Part shown: positions 52,495-63,500 of the stretch, one piece after another
How positions within the stretch are numbered: position 1 is the stretch's first letter
Layout of the letters: the number at the start of each line of letters is the position of its first letter
Program-made: the position numbers and the translations under genes
The notes under the pieces: model-generated
What the model saw: the letters and a program-made list of their open reading frames with translations, nothing else
What the model was told of the DNA's origin: nothing
The model's database searches: none
Assembly: GCA_022496805.1 (NCBI GenBank)
Contig: CM040089.1
Location: 1,304,501 to 1,368,500, forward strand
DNA: 64,000 nucleotides
Source: Pohlia nutans
Lineage: Eukaryota > Streptophyta > Bryopsida > Bryales > Mniaceae
Reading direction: 5' to 3'

Positions 52495-55400
52495 ATGTCC
52501 CCAAATGTACAAAATATTGATTGTGGTTTTGTGAGTGTGACGGAGTGTGGATTTTTGAGTTTTAAGGGTATTAAAGATTTGGACCCTATTTGCAAAAGGC
52601 TTGTTAAAAAAGCAGAAAAGAAATTAAAAAAAGTGAAGGCATTATTGGATGATGAATATATCAATGGAGTGTTTGAAGAAGAAGGTTTTGGAGATGATGT
52701 ACTCCATGTTTTGAAGAAGTTGCAAGAGAGTGAGATCAATGGTGATATTTATGATGCTATAATTGAAGTTCATTCACGGGCATTATATGATGAAGTATTG
52801 AAAGCAGTTACAAGTTTTGATGTTTGTAACAGTTATGGATTGAAGCATGAAGTGATGGTACATACAAAGTATAAGACGGTGGCAAAGAAGGTTAAACCAG
52901 TAGCAACTCAGTTACCATCTGATATTGATGAGCATATCAAAGAAGCAGAGAAGGAACCTAGTTTGAGAGAAGTAAGAAATATTGAACACAAATTTACAAA
53001 AGAGACACTCGCAAATATGAAGATTGGAGGGGGTGAATTCTTGACTGAACCAGAGAAGAAGAAGTTTCAAGACATGCTTCTCAAACATAGTAAAGCCTTT
53101 GCTTCTTCATCAGATGAGATTGGGTGTGTGCATCCTAGTGTGGTTGCACCTATGGTGATTTTCACGGTACCACATGTGCCATGGGATTTGAAGCCTATAC
53201 CAGTACCTCGGGCATTGCTTCCGAAATTGGTAGGGTTATTGAAAGAAAAGATGCAAATGGGTATACTTGAACCTTCTATGGCTCCGTATTCGAATCGTTG
53301 GTTTACTGTACCAAAGAAATCAGGAGCTTTAAGATTTATTCAAAATATGCAACCGGCTAATAAAGTGACAATCAGAAACAAAGGATCTGGACCTATTGTT
53401 GATGAAGTAGCTGAGGCATTTGCTGGGCATGCAATTTATTCTATAGGGGACTTGTACTCTGGTTATGATCAGTTTCAGCTAACCAATGAAAGTAGAGATT
53501 TGACAACCATGAAGACTCCTCTTGGACTTGTACGAATGTGTACCTTGCCTCAAGGTGCTACTAATTCGGTAGCACACATGCAAAATGCTATGAATCAAAT
53601 TTTACGAGAGTTCGTGCCTGAAAAGACTATACCTTTTGTTGATGATATTCCTATCAAAGGTTGCAAGGAGGATGATAAAAATTTGAGTGTTCAAGATGAT
53701 GGTTGCAGAATATTTGTGAATGAACATATTGATGATGTTTCCAATATTTTGAAGAGACTTGAAGAAGTAAACTTGACTCTTTCGATTGACAAGTCAAAAT
53801 TTGGAGTTGATGAAATTTTGGTAGTTGGACATTTATGTGGGTGGTATGGAAGAAAACCTAATCCTGAGAAGGTTGATGCTATCGGGAGAATGAAAGCTTG
53901 TAGCACCATTACTGAAGTAAGGAGGTTTTTGGGAGCATGTGTCTTTTATCAAATTTGGATACCACATTTTGCACATATGTCTGAACCTTCATACAAATTA
54001 TTGAGAAAGAGGAACAAGTTTTCTTGGGAACATGATCAAGATTTAGCTATGGACGGGTTGAAAAATATTTTGAAGTCACCACCAATTCTAAAGCAAGTTG
54101 ATTATGAATGTGGAAGACCGGTGATTGTGACAGTTGACACTAGTCCAATAGCTATTGGTTGGGCTGTGGGACAAGATGATGCAGAAGGGAGACGATTTGC
54201 CATAAGATTTGGGGCAAGAATTCTCACAGAGCGTCAAAGAGCATATCCACAAGTGAAGAGAGAACTATGGGGTGCACTTACTGCTCTTAAAGCAGATAGA
54301 AATTATTTGATAGGAGCAAATGTGGTGTTGGAGACCGATTGTTTGCCTTTACTTGGTATGATAGCAAATTGTTCTTCACCTGATATTGCGATGCTACGTT
54401 GGATAGCCTACATCAAATCACTTAATCCGGTATTGATACATATTGCTGGTAACAAGAATCCAGTGGCAGATATGTTATCAAGAGCCCGGTATTTTCACGA
54501 AGAAGAAATGATGGCGTTTGAAGGAAGTGAAGAATTTTCTGATGAAGTATATATATCAATTACAAATGGAGAAAATTCAAACGATGAAGTCTTGCCATTT
54601 AAAGCAGAATTATATGAAGGAAGATTGAAAGATATTGGCTTTTATTTGAGCACTTTAAAGAGACATAAAGATTGGTCAGAGAAGACTTTCAAGGATATTA
54701 GACATCGTGCTTATGATTATCTTTTGCGAGATGGTTTTCTCTGGAAGAGGGCAAAAAGGGGTGATGGTATGCCATTGAGAGTAGTGGACGATTCTGAGAC
54801 TAAAACCCAAGTTCTTAAAGAATTTCATGATACACTTTGGGCCGGTCATAGAGGAATTTGGGCCACTTATACTAAAATCAAAGAGCGTTATTGGTGGAAA
54901 GGATTATATAAAGATGTTGAAGAATTTGTGGCTTCATGTGTTGTTTGTCAATTGCAATCTAAAGTGAGGTTTAGGGATGAACTACATCCCACTTATCCTC
55001 TTGCCATCCATTTTCAATGGATGATTGACTTAGTTGCAATGCCACTTGGACTTTGGGGTATGAAATATCTTGTTTTGGCAAGAGAAGAGCTCTCAAACTT
55101 TGTTGAAGGTAGAGCTCTTCGAACCAAAGCAACGGAGGGGATTTGCAAATTTATACTTGAAGATATTTTCAGTCGATATGGGAGCATTGGCAAGATGAGG
55201 GCTGACAGAGGAGAATTGGATGCAGCTGAAGCAAGAGAATTTTTCAACCGATACGGTGTGCAGTTAAGGCTAACAACTGCATATAATCCTGAGGCTAATG
55301 GAAAGATTGAGAGAAGTCATCCACCCATTGTTCAAGCATTGGTTAAGGCTTGCAAAGGGAAACTAAAGTTCTGCCCTAAGTTACTTCCATTTGCTTTATG

Positions 55401-56004
55401 GGCTGACAGAACTACCCATAGCACTGTTACTGGTTACATGCATGTGGAGCTTATGTATGGACAAAAACCTTTAATGCCTGTTGAGGAGTCTATTCCTACA
55501 TGGGTATTTTTGTCATGGGAAGATGGTATTACACGAGAAAAACTCTTAGAGCTCCGTATTAGACAGCTTGGAAAATTACCCGAGGATCAACAAATGGCAT
55601 TAGAAAAACTTAAAGCTGCGAGACTGAGCAATAAGGAGAGATTTGATAGAACTCATTGGTTGAGGACCAAAAATATTGAAGAAGGGGATTGGGTTTTAGT
55701 GTTTGATAGCACTTTGGAGCATCAACACAGTACACTGAGGAAGTTTGCTAAACGGTGGTTTGGACCTTATGTGGTAATAAAAGTGCATGATAACGCCACT
55801 TATTCACTTCGAGAATTAGATGGTACTCCTTGTAGGATACCAGTGGCGGGCAAACGGATCAAAGCTTTTCGACGGAGAGATGGAAGATTTAATGAAGAAG
55901 ACTTAAATGTAATATTGCCTGCATTGCAAGATCACGAAGTTGATGAAGATGAAGAAATTAATGAAGATCAACTCGGGAGTGAAGATGATCAAGAAGATGA
56001 CTGA
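52495..56004 (+). CDS. Element D reverse transcriptase, RNase H and integrase
   Basis: 1,169 codons. RT: WFTVPKKSGALRFIQNMQP, ALYSGYDQF-like GDLYSGYDQFQL, and active site FVDD near residue 381. RNase H near residue 545 (VTVDTSPIAIGWAV) with ELWGALTALKADRNYL. Integrase: H-H-C-C zinc domain (FHDTLWAGHRG ... CVVCQ, ~775-825), catalytic D844 (MIDLVAM), D903 (RADRGELD) and E938 (GKIERSH), all present. The C-terminus is acidic and shows no chromodomain. Frame is -1 relative to gag. Copies element RNA and integrates the DNA. Confidence 0.95.
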   Translation: MSPNVQNIDCGFVSVTECGFLSFKGIKDLDPICKRLVKKAEKKLKKVKALLDDEYINGVFEEEGFGDDVLHVLKKLQESEINGDIYDAIIEVHSRALYDEVLKAVTSFDVCNSYGLKHEVMVHTKYKTVAKKVKPVATQLPSDIDEHIKEAEKEPSLREVRNIEHKFTKETLANMKIGGGEFLTEPEKKKFQDMLLKHSKAFASSSDEIGCVHPSVVAPMVIFTVPHVPWDLKPIPVPRALLPKLVGLLKEKMQMGILEPSMAPYSNRWFTVPKKSGALRFIQNMQPANKVTIRNKGSGPIVDEVAEAFAGHAIYSIGDLYSGYDQFQLTNESRDLTTMKTPLGLVRMCTLPQGATNSVAHMQNAMNQILREFVPEKTIPFVDDIPIKGCKEDDKNLSVQDDGCRIFVNEHIDDVSNILKRLEEVNLTLSIDKSKFGVDEILVVGHLCGWYGRKPNPEKVDAIGRMKACSTITEVRRFLGACVFYQIWIPHFAHMSEPSYKLLRKRNKFSWEHDQDLAMDGLKNILKSPPILKQVDYECGRPVIVTVDTSPIAIGWAVGQDDAEGRRFAIRFGARILTERQRAYPQVKRELWGALTALKADRNYLIGANVVLETDCLPLLGMIANCSSPDIAMLRWIAYIKSLNPVLIHIAGNKNPVADMLSRARYFHEEEMMAFEGSEEFSDEVYISITNGENSNDEVLPFKAELYEGRLKDIGFYLSTLKRHKDWSEKTFKDIRHRAYDYLLRDGFLWKRAKRGDGMPLRVVDDSETKTQVLKEFHDTLWAGHRGIWATYTKIKERYWWKGLYKDVEEFVASCVVCQLQSKVRFRDELHPTYPLAIHFQWMIDLVAMPLGLWGMKYLVLAREELSNFVEGRALRTKATEGICKFILEDIFSRYGSIGKMRADRGELDAAEAREFFNRYGVQLRLTTAYNPEANGKIERSHPPIVQALVKACKGKLKFCPKLLPFALWADRTTHSTVTGYMHVELMYGQKPLMPVEESIPTWVFLSWEDGITREKLLELRIRQLGKLPEDQQMALEKLKAARLSNKERFDRTHWLRTKNIEEGDWVLVFDSTLEHQHSTLRKFAKRWFGPYVVIKVHDNATYSLRELDGTPCRIPVAGKRIKAFRRRDGRFNEEDLNVILPALQDHEVDEDEEINEDQLGSEDDQEDD

Positions 56005-56032
56005 GTTTGGCACATACCGGAGGATGTGCAGG

Positions 56033-56047
56033 TTTAGAGGGGGTGAA
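56033..56047 (+). other. Polypurine tract of element D
   Basis: TTTAGAGGGGGTGAA directly precedes the right LTR. Confidence 0.85.
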
Positions 56048-57382
56048 TGTCGCGATGCAAATGCGCATATAGTGTAAAAACTTATAGTATTGTTATTTTG
56101 ATGAGTTTTAAGATATCTCATTTAAAGAAGAAATGAATAGGGAATATTTGAGAAAGATTATGAATTGATTCATAATCTCTACAAGGTTTTAATTGCCTTG
56201 TGTTTTGACTAATAAGAGTCAAACTTTACATTTATCTTTTTAGAATGAGTTTTGATATTTAATTTGAGTTTTGATAGTTGTTGAAAAGAAAGGTGAAGAT
56301 TGTTTTACCTTTCTTTTAGTTTTTTGTGAGTTTATCATTAAAATAAGCGAATGGATAGAGGTATGGGAGACTTTTGGGTCACCCAATTAGTTTTAGGGTG
56401 CCCATGTGGCTAGGTATGGGCTGATGTGTTCCCCCTTGTGGCTTGATAAGGGGGGCCTTCTTCTCCCGAACCTCATTCTTCTTGTGTTCATGTTTTAGTT
56501 TTTTAGTTTTGTGCCGTGTGTTTGAGGACAAGTGACCTACTGTGTATAGCTCGGATTTCAATGAAATTTTGAGAGCACGTTCCTCTTCTTGTTGTGATTC
56601 CAATGGTGTGTGGCGCTTGTCATTTGGAGTTAGTATGAGAAAGTTATGCCTTGAGAAGTGAAAGAGGGTTTAGTGCCGTCGAAATTCAAAGGCAGTCGCT
56701 TTAAACTCTTGTAGAAATTTGTATAATGATCGATTAGTTTTGAAATTTTGTGAGCACATGTGTTATGTTGATAGCTTTCTAAAAAGCTATTAAACTCTTG
56801 TTTTGGAGTTAGGACGTGAAAGTTATGCTTGTAGAAGTTTGAGGGTGTGAAACTGCCGCTCAATATAGAAGTTCCATTTTTGACGAAGTATAGAAAACGG
56901 ACAGTATGATATTTTAAGCTAAGATTTACAGGAAACGTAGATGGTGATGTTAGGTTTCTAAACAATTATGGCATCATGTATTTGGAGCTTTTATGAAGAT
57001 GATATGCGTCCCGAAGTGGAGAGATGTACAGCTGCCGTGAATATTTGGAGTCTCAACTTCAGCACGCTATAAACATTGAATGGTAAATCATTTTCTCTTG
57101 AAATTTTTACAGATTGTGTAGCTTTGTGTTAGCTTTTCAGAAAGTTATATCACACTTGATTTGGAGCAAGTATGTGTCTGTGGCATTCATTTGAATGCTG
57201 ACAGTGTTTTTAAAGGTTTAAGCCTTTACACGGTTTGCTATTTTGCAAAATAAAACATAGATTTGGGTTTTTAATGGTATAAACAATAAATTACACTATC
57301 ATATTTCCCCATACCTTGAATTCAAACTAGTTGCAGCTAGAAACCCCGCGTTTTCCCAGAGCAAAACCCTCTCTACCCGATA
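56048..57382 (+). repeat. 3' LTR of element D
   Basis: Same length as the left LTR. Differences seen: near 56537 (C for T), 56695 (T for C), 56898 (C for T) and the terminal dinucleotide. Confidence 0.95.
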
Positions 57383-58437
57383 GCGCACGGAGGTGCTGGA
57401 GCTCCAATTTGCGATTCACGGCCATCGCGGCGCACGGAGCCTGTCAATTCTTGCGACCCTAAACCCAGTTTCTTTTGCTCACGGAGGGTGTCCGCGCGGA
57501 GGTCGTTTTTGGATGGGCGAGGAGAGGGTTTGGCTATTGTAGCGCACGAAGGTCGTCAAAACCCTGGTATGCACACGCTGTCAATCTCAATTCCCCGTTC
57601 AGTCATTTTTCTGCGCTCGTCCGGATTTCGATGCGCTGGAGCATCGCCGGGCTGCTCCTGTTGTCTTTGCAATTTGGGATAGTATCTTACAGTTTTTGTC
57701 CTAGTCCAGATCCATTGCGTATTATAGAATAATTGCACGCACAGACTGAGGGTCCTAGTTTGTGTTGCCATCGGAAGCTCGAGTTTGTTTTTTGGCGGAG
57801 TTACGGTTGCTGCACTTCATGGAAACGTCCATTCATTTTGATTGTGCACTGAGATGGACACGGATAAGCTACTGACCATCGGCCTCAACGTATTTTTTGT
57901 GAGTCGTACATTTCTTTACGCTTGATACTCAATCTTTATACTGCTGAAAGAAATTGGAATTTGTTGTGATATTTTAATTACCGTATATAGGTGAAATAGT
58001 TACGGTGGTGAGTACGAACGCTATATGGACATTTTACGAGTACATAGTAATTCGTAGTGTTAGGGTAGCCCGAGGACAGTGCAGCCAGTGGTCAATTGAC
58101 TACTAGCAGTGCAAAACTGGTATGATCAACAGAGGTGGACGGCACTGCATAGAATTCCGATGGCAGTCCTAGGAGACTTTGAGTGTCTGCTGAGTTCGGG
58201 TATGGTAGCATCATAATCTCACAATGTGTATGTGTTGTCGGGCCTCGGATAAGAAAACCACGCGGCACATGAGTGGTTGGAAGTAGCCCAGAATGTTATG
58301 AGTTGTCCGGTTGCAATTTTTGAGTATGTGGACCATAGCGCGGCCAATGAAATGCATTCTCCAATCTGCCGGTGGAGACATGACAGGGGTTTATAAAACC
58401 AGGCATCAAAGGCTCGTCATATTAGTCAACTAATCGG
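57383..58437 (+). other. Right host flank of element D with a possible 5' exon and palindrome site 8
   Basis: GC-rich leader-like DNA continuing from 48355. An ATG at 57854 opens MDTDKLLTIGLNVFF and meets GTGAGT at 57899, a good splice donor. The presumed intron then contains the palindrome at 58084. No further exon is found before element B begins. The open frame 57475-57732 in the leader is not convincing. Possibly the first exon of a gene cut by element B. Confidence 0.3.
58084..58107. promoter_or_regulatory. 24-bp palindrome, site 8
   Basis: Two mismatches between its arms (GCCAGTGGTCAA, TTGACTACTAGC). It lies 18 kb from the other seven sites, again in a possible intron. Confidence 0.8.
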
Positions 58438-58443
58438 TGTGTC

Positions 58444-58975
58444 TGTTAAGGGGGTTTACTAGGAACCGACCTTAAACTAATGGGACTACTTCTCACAATA
58501 ACACCTGACTTTAGACTAGTAAGTGGAGATTGAGAGGAGTAGTAAGAGAGTTTCAATGAAGAAGAATACACTATCCACTAGAAAGGGACACCAATATGCT
58601 GGAGAGTCAACTCTTGCATACCCACAGACTACTGCAACTAATCAAGATACAATCACCATGAGCGATATTAGAGCAAGAAACATCAGTAGTCTAACAACAG
58701 TAGTATGACATACTAGTGCGCACAAGAAGAGTTAAGGCAAGAGAAAAGTATAACTTGAGGCTGCCAATACAAAAGATGATCAAAATGAATATCAACACTC
58801 CTCTCCACAAGAGGTAAAGTACATATAGTGGGCTGATCTGACAGTAGTGTCAGATCTGGTCGACCAGCCTGTGCCAGCCTGTACTACTGGGTATCGCCTG
58901 CCGGGTCTATACATGCCGGGTATAGACTAGCCTAGACTTAGCCTAAGGGAATATCTACCAAATATTCGGTTAACA
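58444..58975 (-). repeat. 3' LTR of element B (start approximate)
   Basis: Ends GGTTAACA exactly like the element A LTR, followed by a polypurine tract (minus strand GCTTAGAGGGAGGGCAA). It contains CAGATCTGGTCGACCAG with a GTCGAC word at 58859. The left end could lie a few bases either side of 58444. Confidence 0.7.
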
Positions 58976-59368
58976 TTGCCCTCCCTCTAAGCTAAGTACA
59001 CTCCTGTGGACTTAGTCTACCCCGGTAGGCTACTATAGAAAAAACAAAAGGTCACGAGGAGTGACAAAATTACCCGTGGTGAATACTACTTCGAGCAGTC
59101 GACCCCTATCACTGTCGACTCGTCACTGGTTCATGTCGTTTGAATCCTGGGTCATGGGGGAGGTGACTCCTACAAGTAACCTGGATAACCCTGACATGTC
59201 GAAGCCGAGGGAATGCTGTGATGAGAATGGTGAGTCGACTCTGGTGTCGACTGGAATTGGTGTGCTGGCTGGAGTCGTCTGGTCGGGTGCTGGGGGCTGT
59301 TCGCCTTGCTGCTGTGGTGGTGAAGGCTGGCGTTCGTCTCCAGCAGTCAGTGGTTGCTGGTCCGGTGG
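58976..59368 (-). other. Polypurine tract and untranslated 3' region of element B
   Basis: Polypurine tract at 58976-58996 on the minus strand. No ORF, but four GTCGAC words (59099, 59115, 59234, 59246). Confidence 0.65.
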
Positions 59369-60220
59369 TTAGTGCTGCTCTTCCTCCTGTGGGTCGGTTC
59401 GTAGTGGCTGCTCTTCTTCCTGCTGTTGTTCTCTGTCCTCATCGTCGTTGGTCGACTCGCTGTCGTCTGCGTCTTCGTCGTCCTCACTCAGCTTGACATC
59501 AGTAGTCACTACCTCGTTGTCGTCAGTCGACTGGTTCTCCCAAAGTGAATGGTCGGGTTCGTGCTGGCTCTTATCTTCTTCGTCTTCGTCGACTGATGGA
59601 ATCTCCAAGTTGGGGTGGTCCAGCTGTAGTTGGTCGAGTTGTCGGCGATACATGTTGAGCTAGTTGAGGTCGTTGCTGAGGGTATGAAGGAGGATCTTGA
59701 TTCGGTTCCTCGCCTTCAGCCGAAGACGGTACTTATGCACTCGGAGTTTGTGGAGGGTGAGCTCTCGGGCGATATATTTTTTAGACGACTCCTCGTTGTC
59801 CTTCAAATACTGGTTGAGTCGATTGTTGCAGTCGACTGCCTCTGCCTGAGCTGCCTGAAGGTGGAGTTGGGCTGCTGCTGCCTCGGATCGTACCGACTCG
59901 AGTTGATTTCGTACAACCGCGAGTTCGCTCTGATGAGTCTGCAGCTCCTGCCGACTGGCTTGGAGGTCGACTGTGAACTGAGTCACTATTTTGTCGCTCT
60001 GGTTCTTCTCCTCGGTGACGGTGTTGAGTGTGTTGCGCACGTTCGCCAGCTCGGATTCTGTGCGGGTGAAGGTACTAGTCAGGGTGTCGACTTGCTGTTT
60101 GAAGGCTGAAGAGTCGTTGGCTAGTCGACTGCGTTCCAGTCGGGTGCGGTCGAGCTCAGCTTGGAGGGCAACCTTTGATTGAACAGCCTCTAACAAAAGG
60201 CTGTCGACTCTCGAGCCTAT
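59369..60220 (-). pseudogene. 3' ORF of element B, coiled-coil end, cut by a copia insertion
   Basis: The minus-strand frame runs from the copia junction at 60220 to 59369, with one TAG at 59657-59659. It encodes a heptad-rich coiled coil (LQAELDRTRLERSRLAND, ANVRNTLNTVTEEKNQ, LRVHKYRLRLKARNR) and an acidic tail (VDEDEEDKSQHEPDH, SEDDEDADDSES). This matches the C-terminal half of the element A 3' ORF in order and style. The N-terminal domain lies beyond the copia element, outside the window. Eight GTCGAC words fall here in all three codon phases. Confidence 0.72.
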
Positions 60221-60529
60221 TGAAGGTAGAGAAGATTGCACAAGGCACACACACAAACACAAGGAATGCGTAGATATTGAAGGTAGAGAAGATTGCACAA
60301 GGCACACACACAAACACAAGGAATGCGTAGAAAGAGATAATCTTTACTCAAAGGCCTTCCACCTTAAGTAGTGTACACTAGGAGGTCACCATGGACAAAC
60401 CATATGGGATAACTCATCACAAGGACACTCTAGAGATCAGCCCATGCCTAACCCCTCCTCCCACACACCATTATTTAGCACCCGTACGTCTTTGGCTTCT
60501 AGCAATACTACGTTGCATCAATTACCTCA
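60221..60529 (-). repeat. 3' LTR of the Ty1/copia element
   Basis: On the + strand TGAAGGTAGAG...CAATTACCTCA. The first 112 bp are a 57-bp unit repeated twice (60219-60275, 60276-60332). The stop codon of pol (60508-60510) lies within the LTR. The 5' LTR is outside the window, so neither age nor target duplication can be read. Confidence 0.85.
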
Positions 60530-63500
60530 ATACTCCCACTTTGCGTAGAGCCAAAGCCTCTAAGTCCAAATGCTATTACTAATCGTTGGTGTCGGTCTCT
60601 ACAAAGACCCTTTGTGAGCACATCCGCCACCATGTGCTCCGTTGGGCAATACTCCAAATGTATAACTCCCAATTCCAACTTCTCCCGAATGAAGTGGTAT
60701 TGCACATCAATGTGCTTCGTGCGTGAATGATGTGTAGGGTTCTTTGCAAGTGAAATGCACCCTTGGTTGTCACACATAATCGTTGTAGCCTCACCTTGTG
60801 TGCAACCCACATCCACCATTAGTTGCCTCAACCAAATGGCCTCCTTCGTGGCATGGCTCGTAGCCATGTACTCGGCCTCCACCGTTGATGTCGCCGTCGT
60901 TTGTTGCCGCTTGCTATTCCACGACACCGCTCCCGATCCGACCTTGAACATGTAGCCCGTTGTCGATCTTCGATCGCTCGTGTCTCCCGCGTAGTCCGCG
61001 TCACAATAGCCGCTCAACACAATGTCTTTGCCTCCAAGACACAACTTCACATCGCTTGTGCCCCTCAAATAACGCATGATCCTCTTGACCGTCATCCAAT
61101 GCATCGAGCCCGGTCTCGCCATGTGTTGACTCACCACGCTAATTGGATACGCAAGGTCGGGCCGTGTCGCAATCATCGCATACATCAATGACCCCACCGC
61201 TTGCTTGTATGGCACCTCCGCCATCGATTTAGCCTCCATCGCATACTCCTCCTCCGAAAGCTTGACGAGCTTGGAGTTTGCATCCAATGGTGTTGTCACG
61301 GGCTTACAATCCTCCATCCCGAATCTCTTGAGCACGTCCATCACATACTTGCCTTGACTCATGGTGATAGTGCGTGTAGCCTTGTCTCGCACAAACTCAA
61401 CACCAAGACAAAAGTGCAATTCTCCAAGATCACTCATCTCGTACTCTCTCTCAAGCATGCCTTTTAATGCATTCATTAAACTCATGAGGCTTGCAAGAAT
61501 GATCAAATCATCAACATATATGATCACAATCACCACATGTTGCCCCTCTTGCATGAAGTAGAGACTATGATCCGCAATGCTCCTAGTAAACCCGTGTGCA
61601 ACCAAGAACGTGTCAATCTTTTGGTACCACGCTCTTGGAGATTGTTTCAACCCATACAATGATTTTTGCAACTTACAAACAAGGTGCTCATTACCTTGTT
61701 GCACAAACCCCTCAGGTTGCACCATGTAGATATCCTCCTCCAAATCGCCATTCAAAAATGCGGTCTTCACATCCATTTGATGCATCTCCAAGTCCAAGGC
61801 CGCTCCAATGGCAAGAATGCATCGAATGGTGATGAACTTGGCCACGGGAGCAAACGTCTCGTGAAAGTCCACCCCATGCACTTGCGCGAACCCCTTGGCT
61901 ACTAATCTTGCCTTGTGACGCACAACAATACCCGAAACATCCCTCTTTGTCCGAAACACCCATTTGCAACCAATGGGGTTGCGATCCTTTGGAATGGGAG
62001 TTAATTGCCACGTACCGTTAGCAATTAGAGAGTCGTACTCCTCTTGCATGGCGCGCTCCCACTTGACCGCATCCTCACCTTGCATGGCTTCTCGAATGGT
62101 CAATGGACCATCCGATAATGCCACATTCGCATGCTCGTCCTCCACTTGAGGGAAGATGTGGTTCTTCCACCATTCTCCAGGTGGCTTGCGCGATCTCTCG
62201 GGGTACCGCCGCTCGCTTGAAGAAACTTGCTCCTCTTGCGTGCCCTTTGCGCCATTCTTGGCCTTTGAGCTCGATGGCGCTTCAACAACCTCCGTGTCGC
62301 CAGCTTCGTCATCACCGTCATCATCACCTACATCAACAACACTAGGAGACTTGGAGGGTGTGTCCACCAAAACGTCTCCACTACTCCCACTTGGACCAAC
62401 CTCCAAAGGAGCCTCCATCGTAGACTCCTCACAAAATGTCACATCACGTGACCGAATGATCTTCCTCGTGTCCACCGACATGAGTCTATACGCCTTGGTA
62501 CCTTCACAATACCCAAGAAACACACATTTCAAGGCCTTAGCCTCGAGTTTCGTCCTCCGTTCGTCAGGAACCTTCGCATATGCAATGCATCCGAAGATGC
62601 GCATGTGTGCAACACATGGTTGCCTCCCACTCCACGCTTGCTCCGGCGTCATGCCTTCAACCGCGCTTGTTGGACACCGATTGCGTGTGTATACCGCATT
62701 CACCACCGCTTCCGCCCAAAGGTCCAACTTCAAGTTTTGAGCGTGCAACATGCTCCTCGCCATCTCTACAATGGTGCGATTTGCGCGCTCCGCAACTCCA
62801 TTTTGTTGAGGCGTGTACGGGGCCGAAGTTTGGCGTGCGATGCCTTCATTCTTCAAAAGCTCGTCAAATTTCTTGGACATGTACTCGCCGCCATTGTCCG
62901 ACCGAAACACCTTGATCTTCAACTCAGATTGGTTCTCCACCAATGTCTTGAACTCCTTGAACTTCTCAAAGCACTCACTCTTGGCTTTGATAGGGTAGAG
63001 CCATATCTTCCTTGAAAAATCATCGATGAAGGTCACAAAGTACTTGCAACCTCCCATCGATGTGGTCTTCATGGGGCCACACACATCCGAATGCACGATC
63101 TCCAAAACTTTTGTGGCCCGTGTCGCCCCTTCATCCGCAAATGGCAACCGTTGTTGCTTGCCTTCAATGCAACCTTCACACGTGAATGTAGAAGCATCCA
63201 CTTTCAATTGATGAAGGTCCATACCGCTTACCATGCCGCGTAGTGTCTTCACACTCTTGATGTTCAAATGGCCAAGTCGACGATGCCACAACGCCAACTT
63301 GTCGTCCTTCAAGTTTGAATGCGCCAACGCCGCCGATTCCTTCGAATGCACCTTGGAGAACTTGATGTGGTACAAGCCCTCGTGTTCTTCAATGATGGCC
63401 ACCTCATCTCGACTCGGTGACAACACATAACACCCCTTATCACTAAACTCAACCCTCAAGTGCTTTGCCACTAATTGCCTCACCGATAGTAAATTTGCCG

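Larger units (their letters stand above)
48356..57382 (+). mobile_element. Ty3-type LTR retrotransposon (element D), apparently intact and young
   Basis: 1,335-bp LTRs (48356-49690, 56048-57382) differ at about four positions, all transitions. One of these changes the terminal CA of the right LTR to TA. GCGC flanks both ends as a 4-bp target duplication. Internally there are a primer-binding site, a 899-codon gag-protease ORF, a 1,169-codon RT-RNase H-integrase ORF in another frame, and a polypurine tract. No stop or frameshift is seen inside either ORF. The RT region (PFVDDIPIKG, VVGHLCGWYG, LGACVFYQIWIPHFA) looks closer to a Ty3 group I associate with fungi than to element A; this impression is unchecked. 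Confidence 0.96.

Noticed and set aside
57475..57732. 85-codon ORF with a hydrophobic segment as a secreted peptide
   Set aside because: Overlapping frames, no family resemblance, and the region looks like a GC-rich leader; insufficient support.
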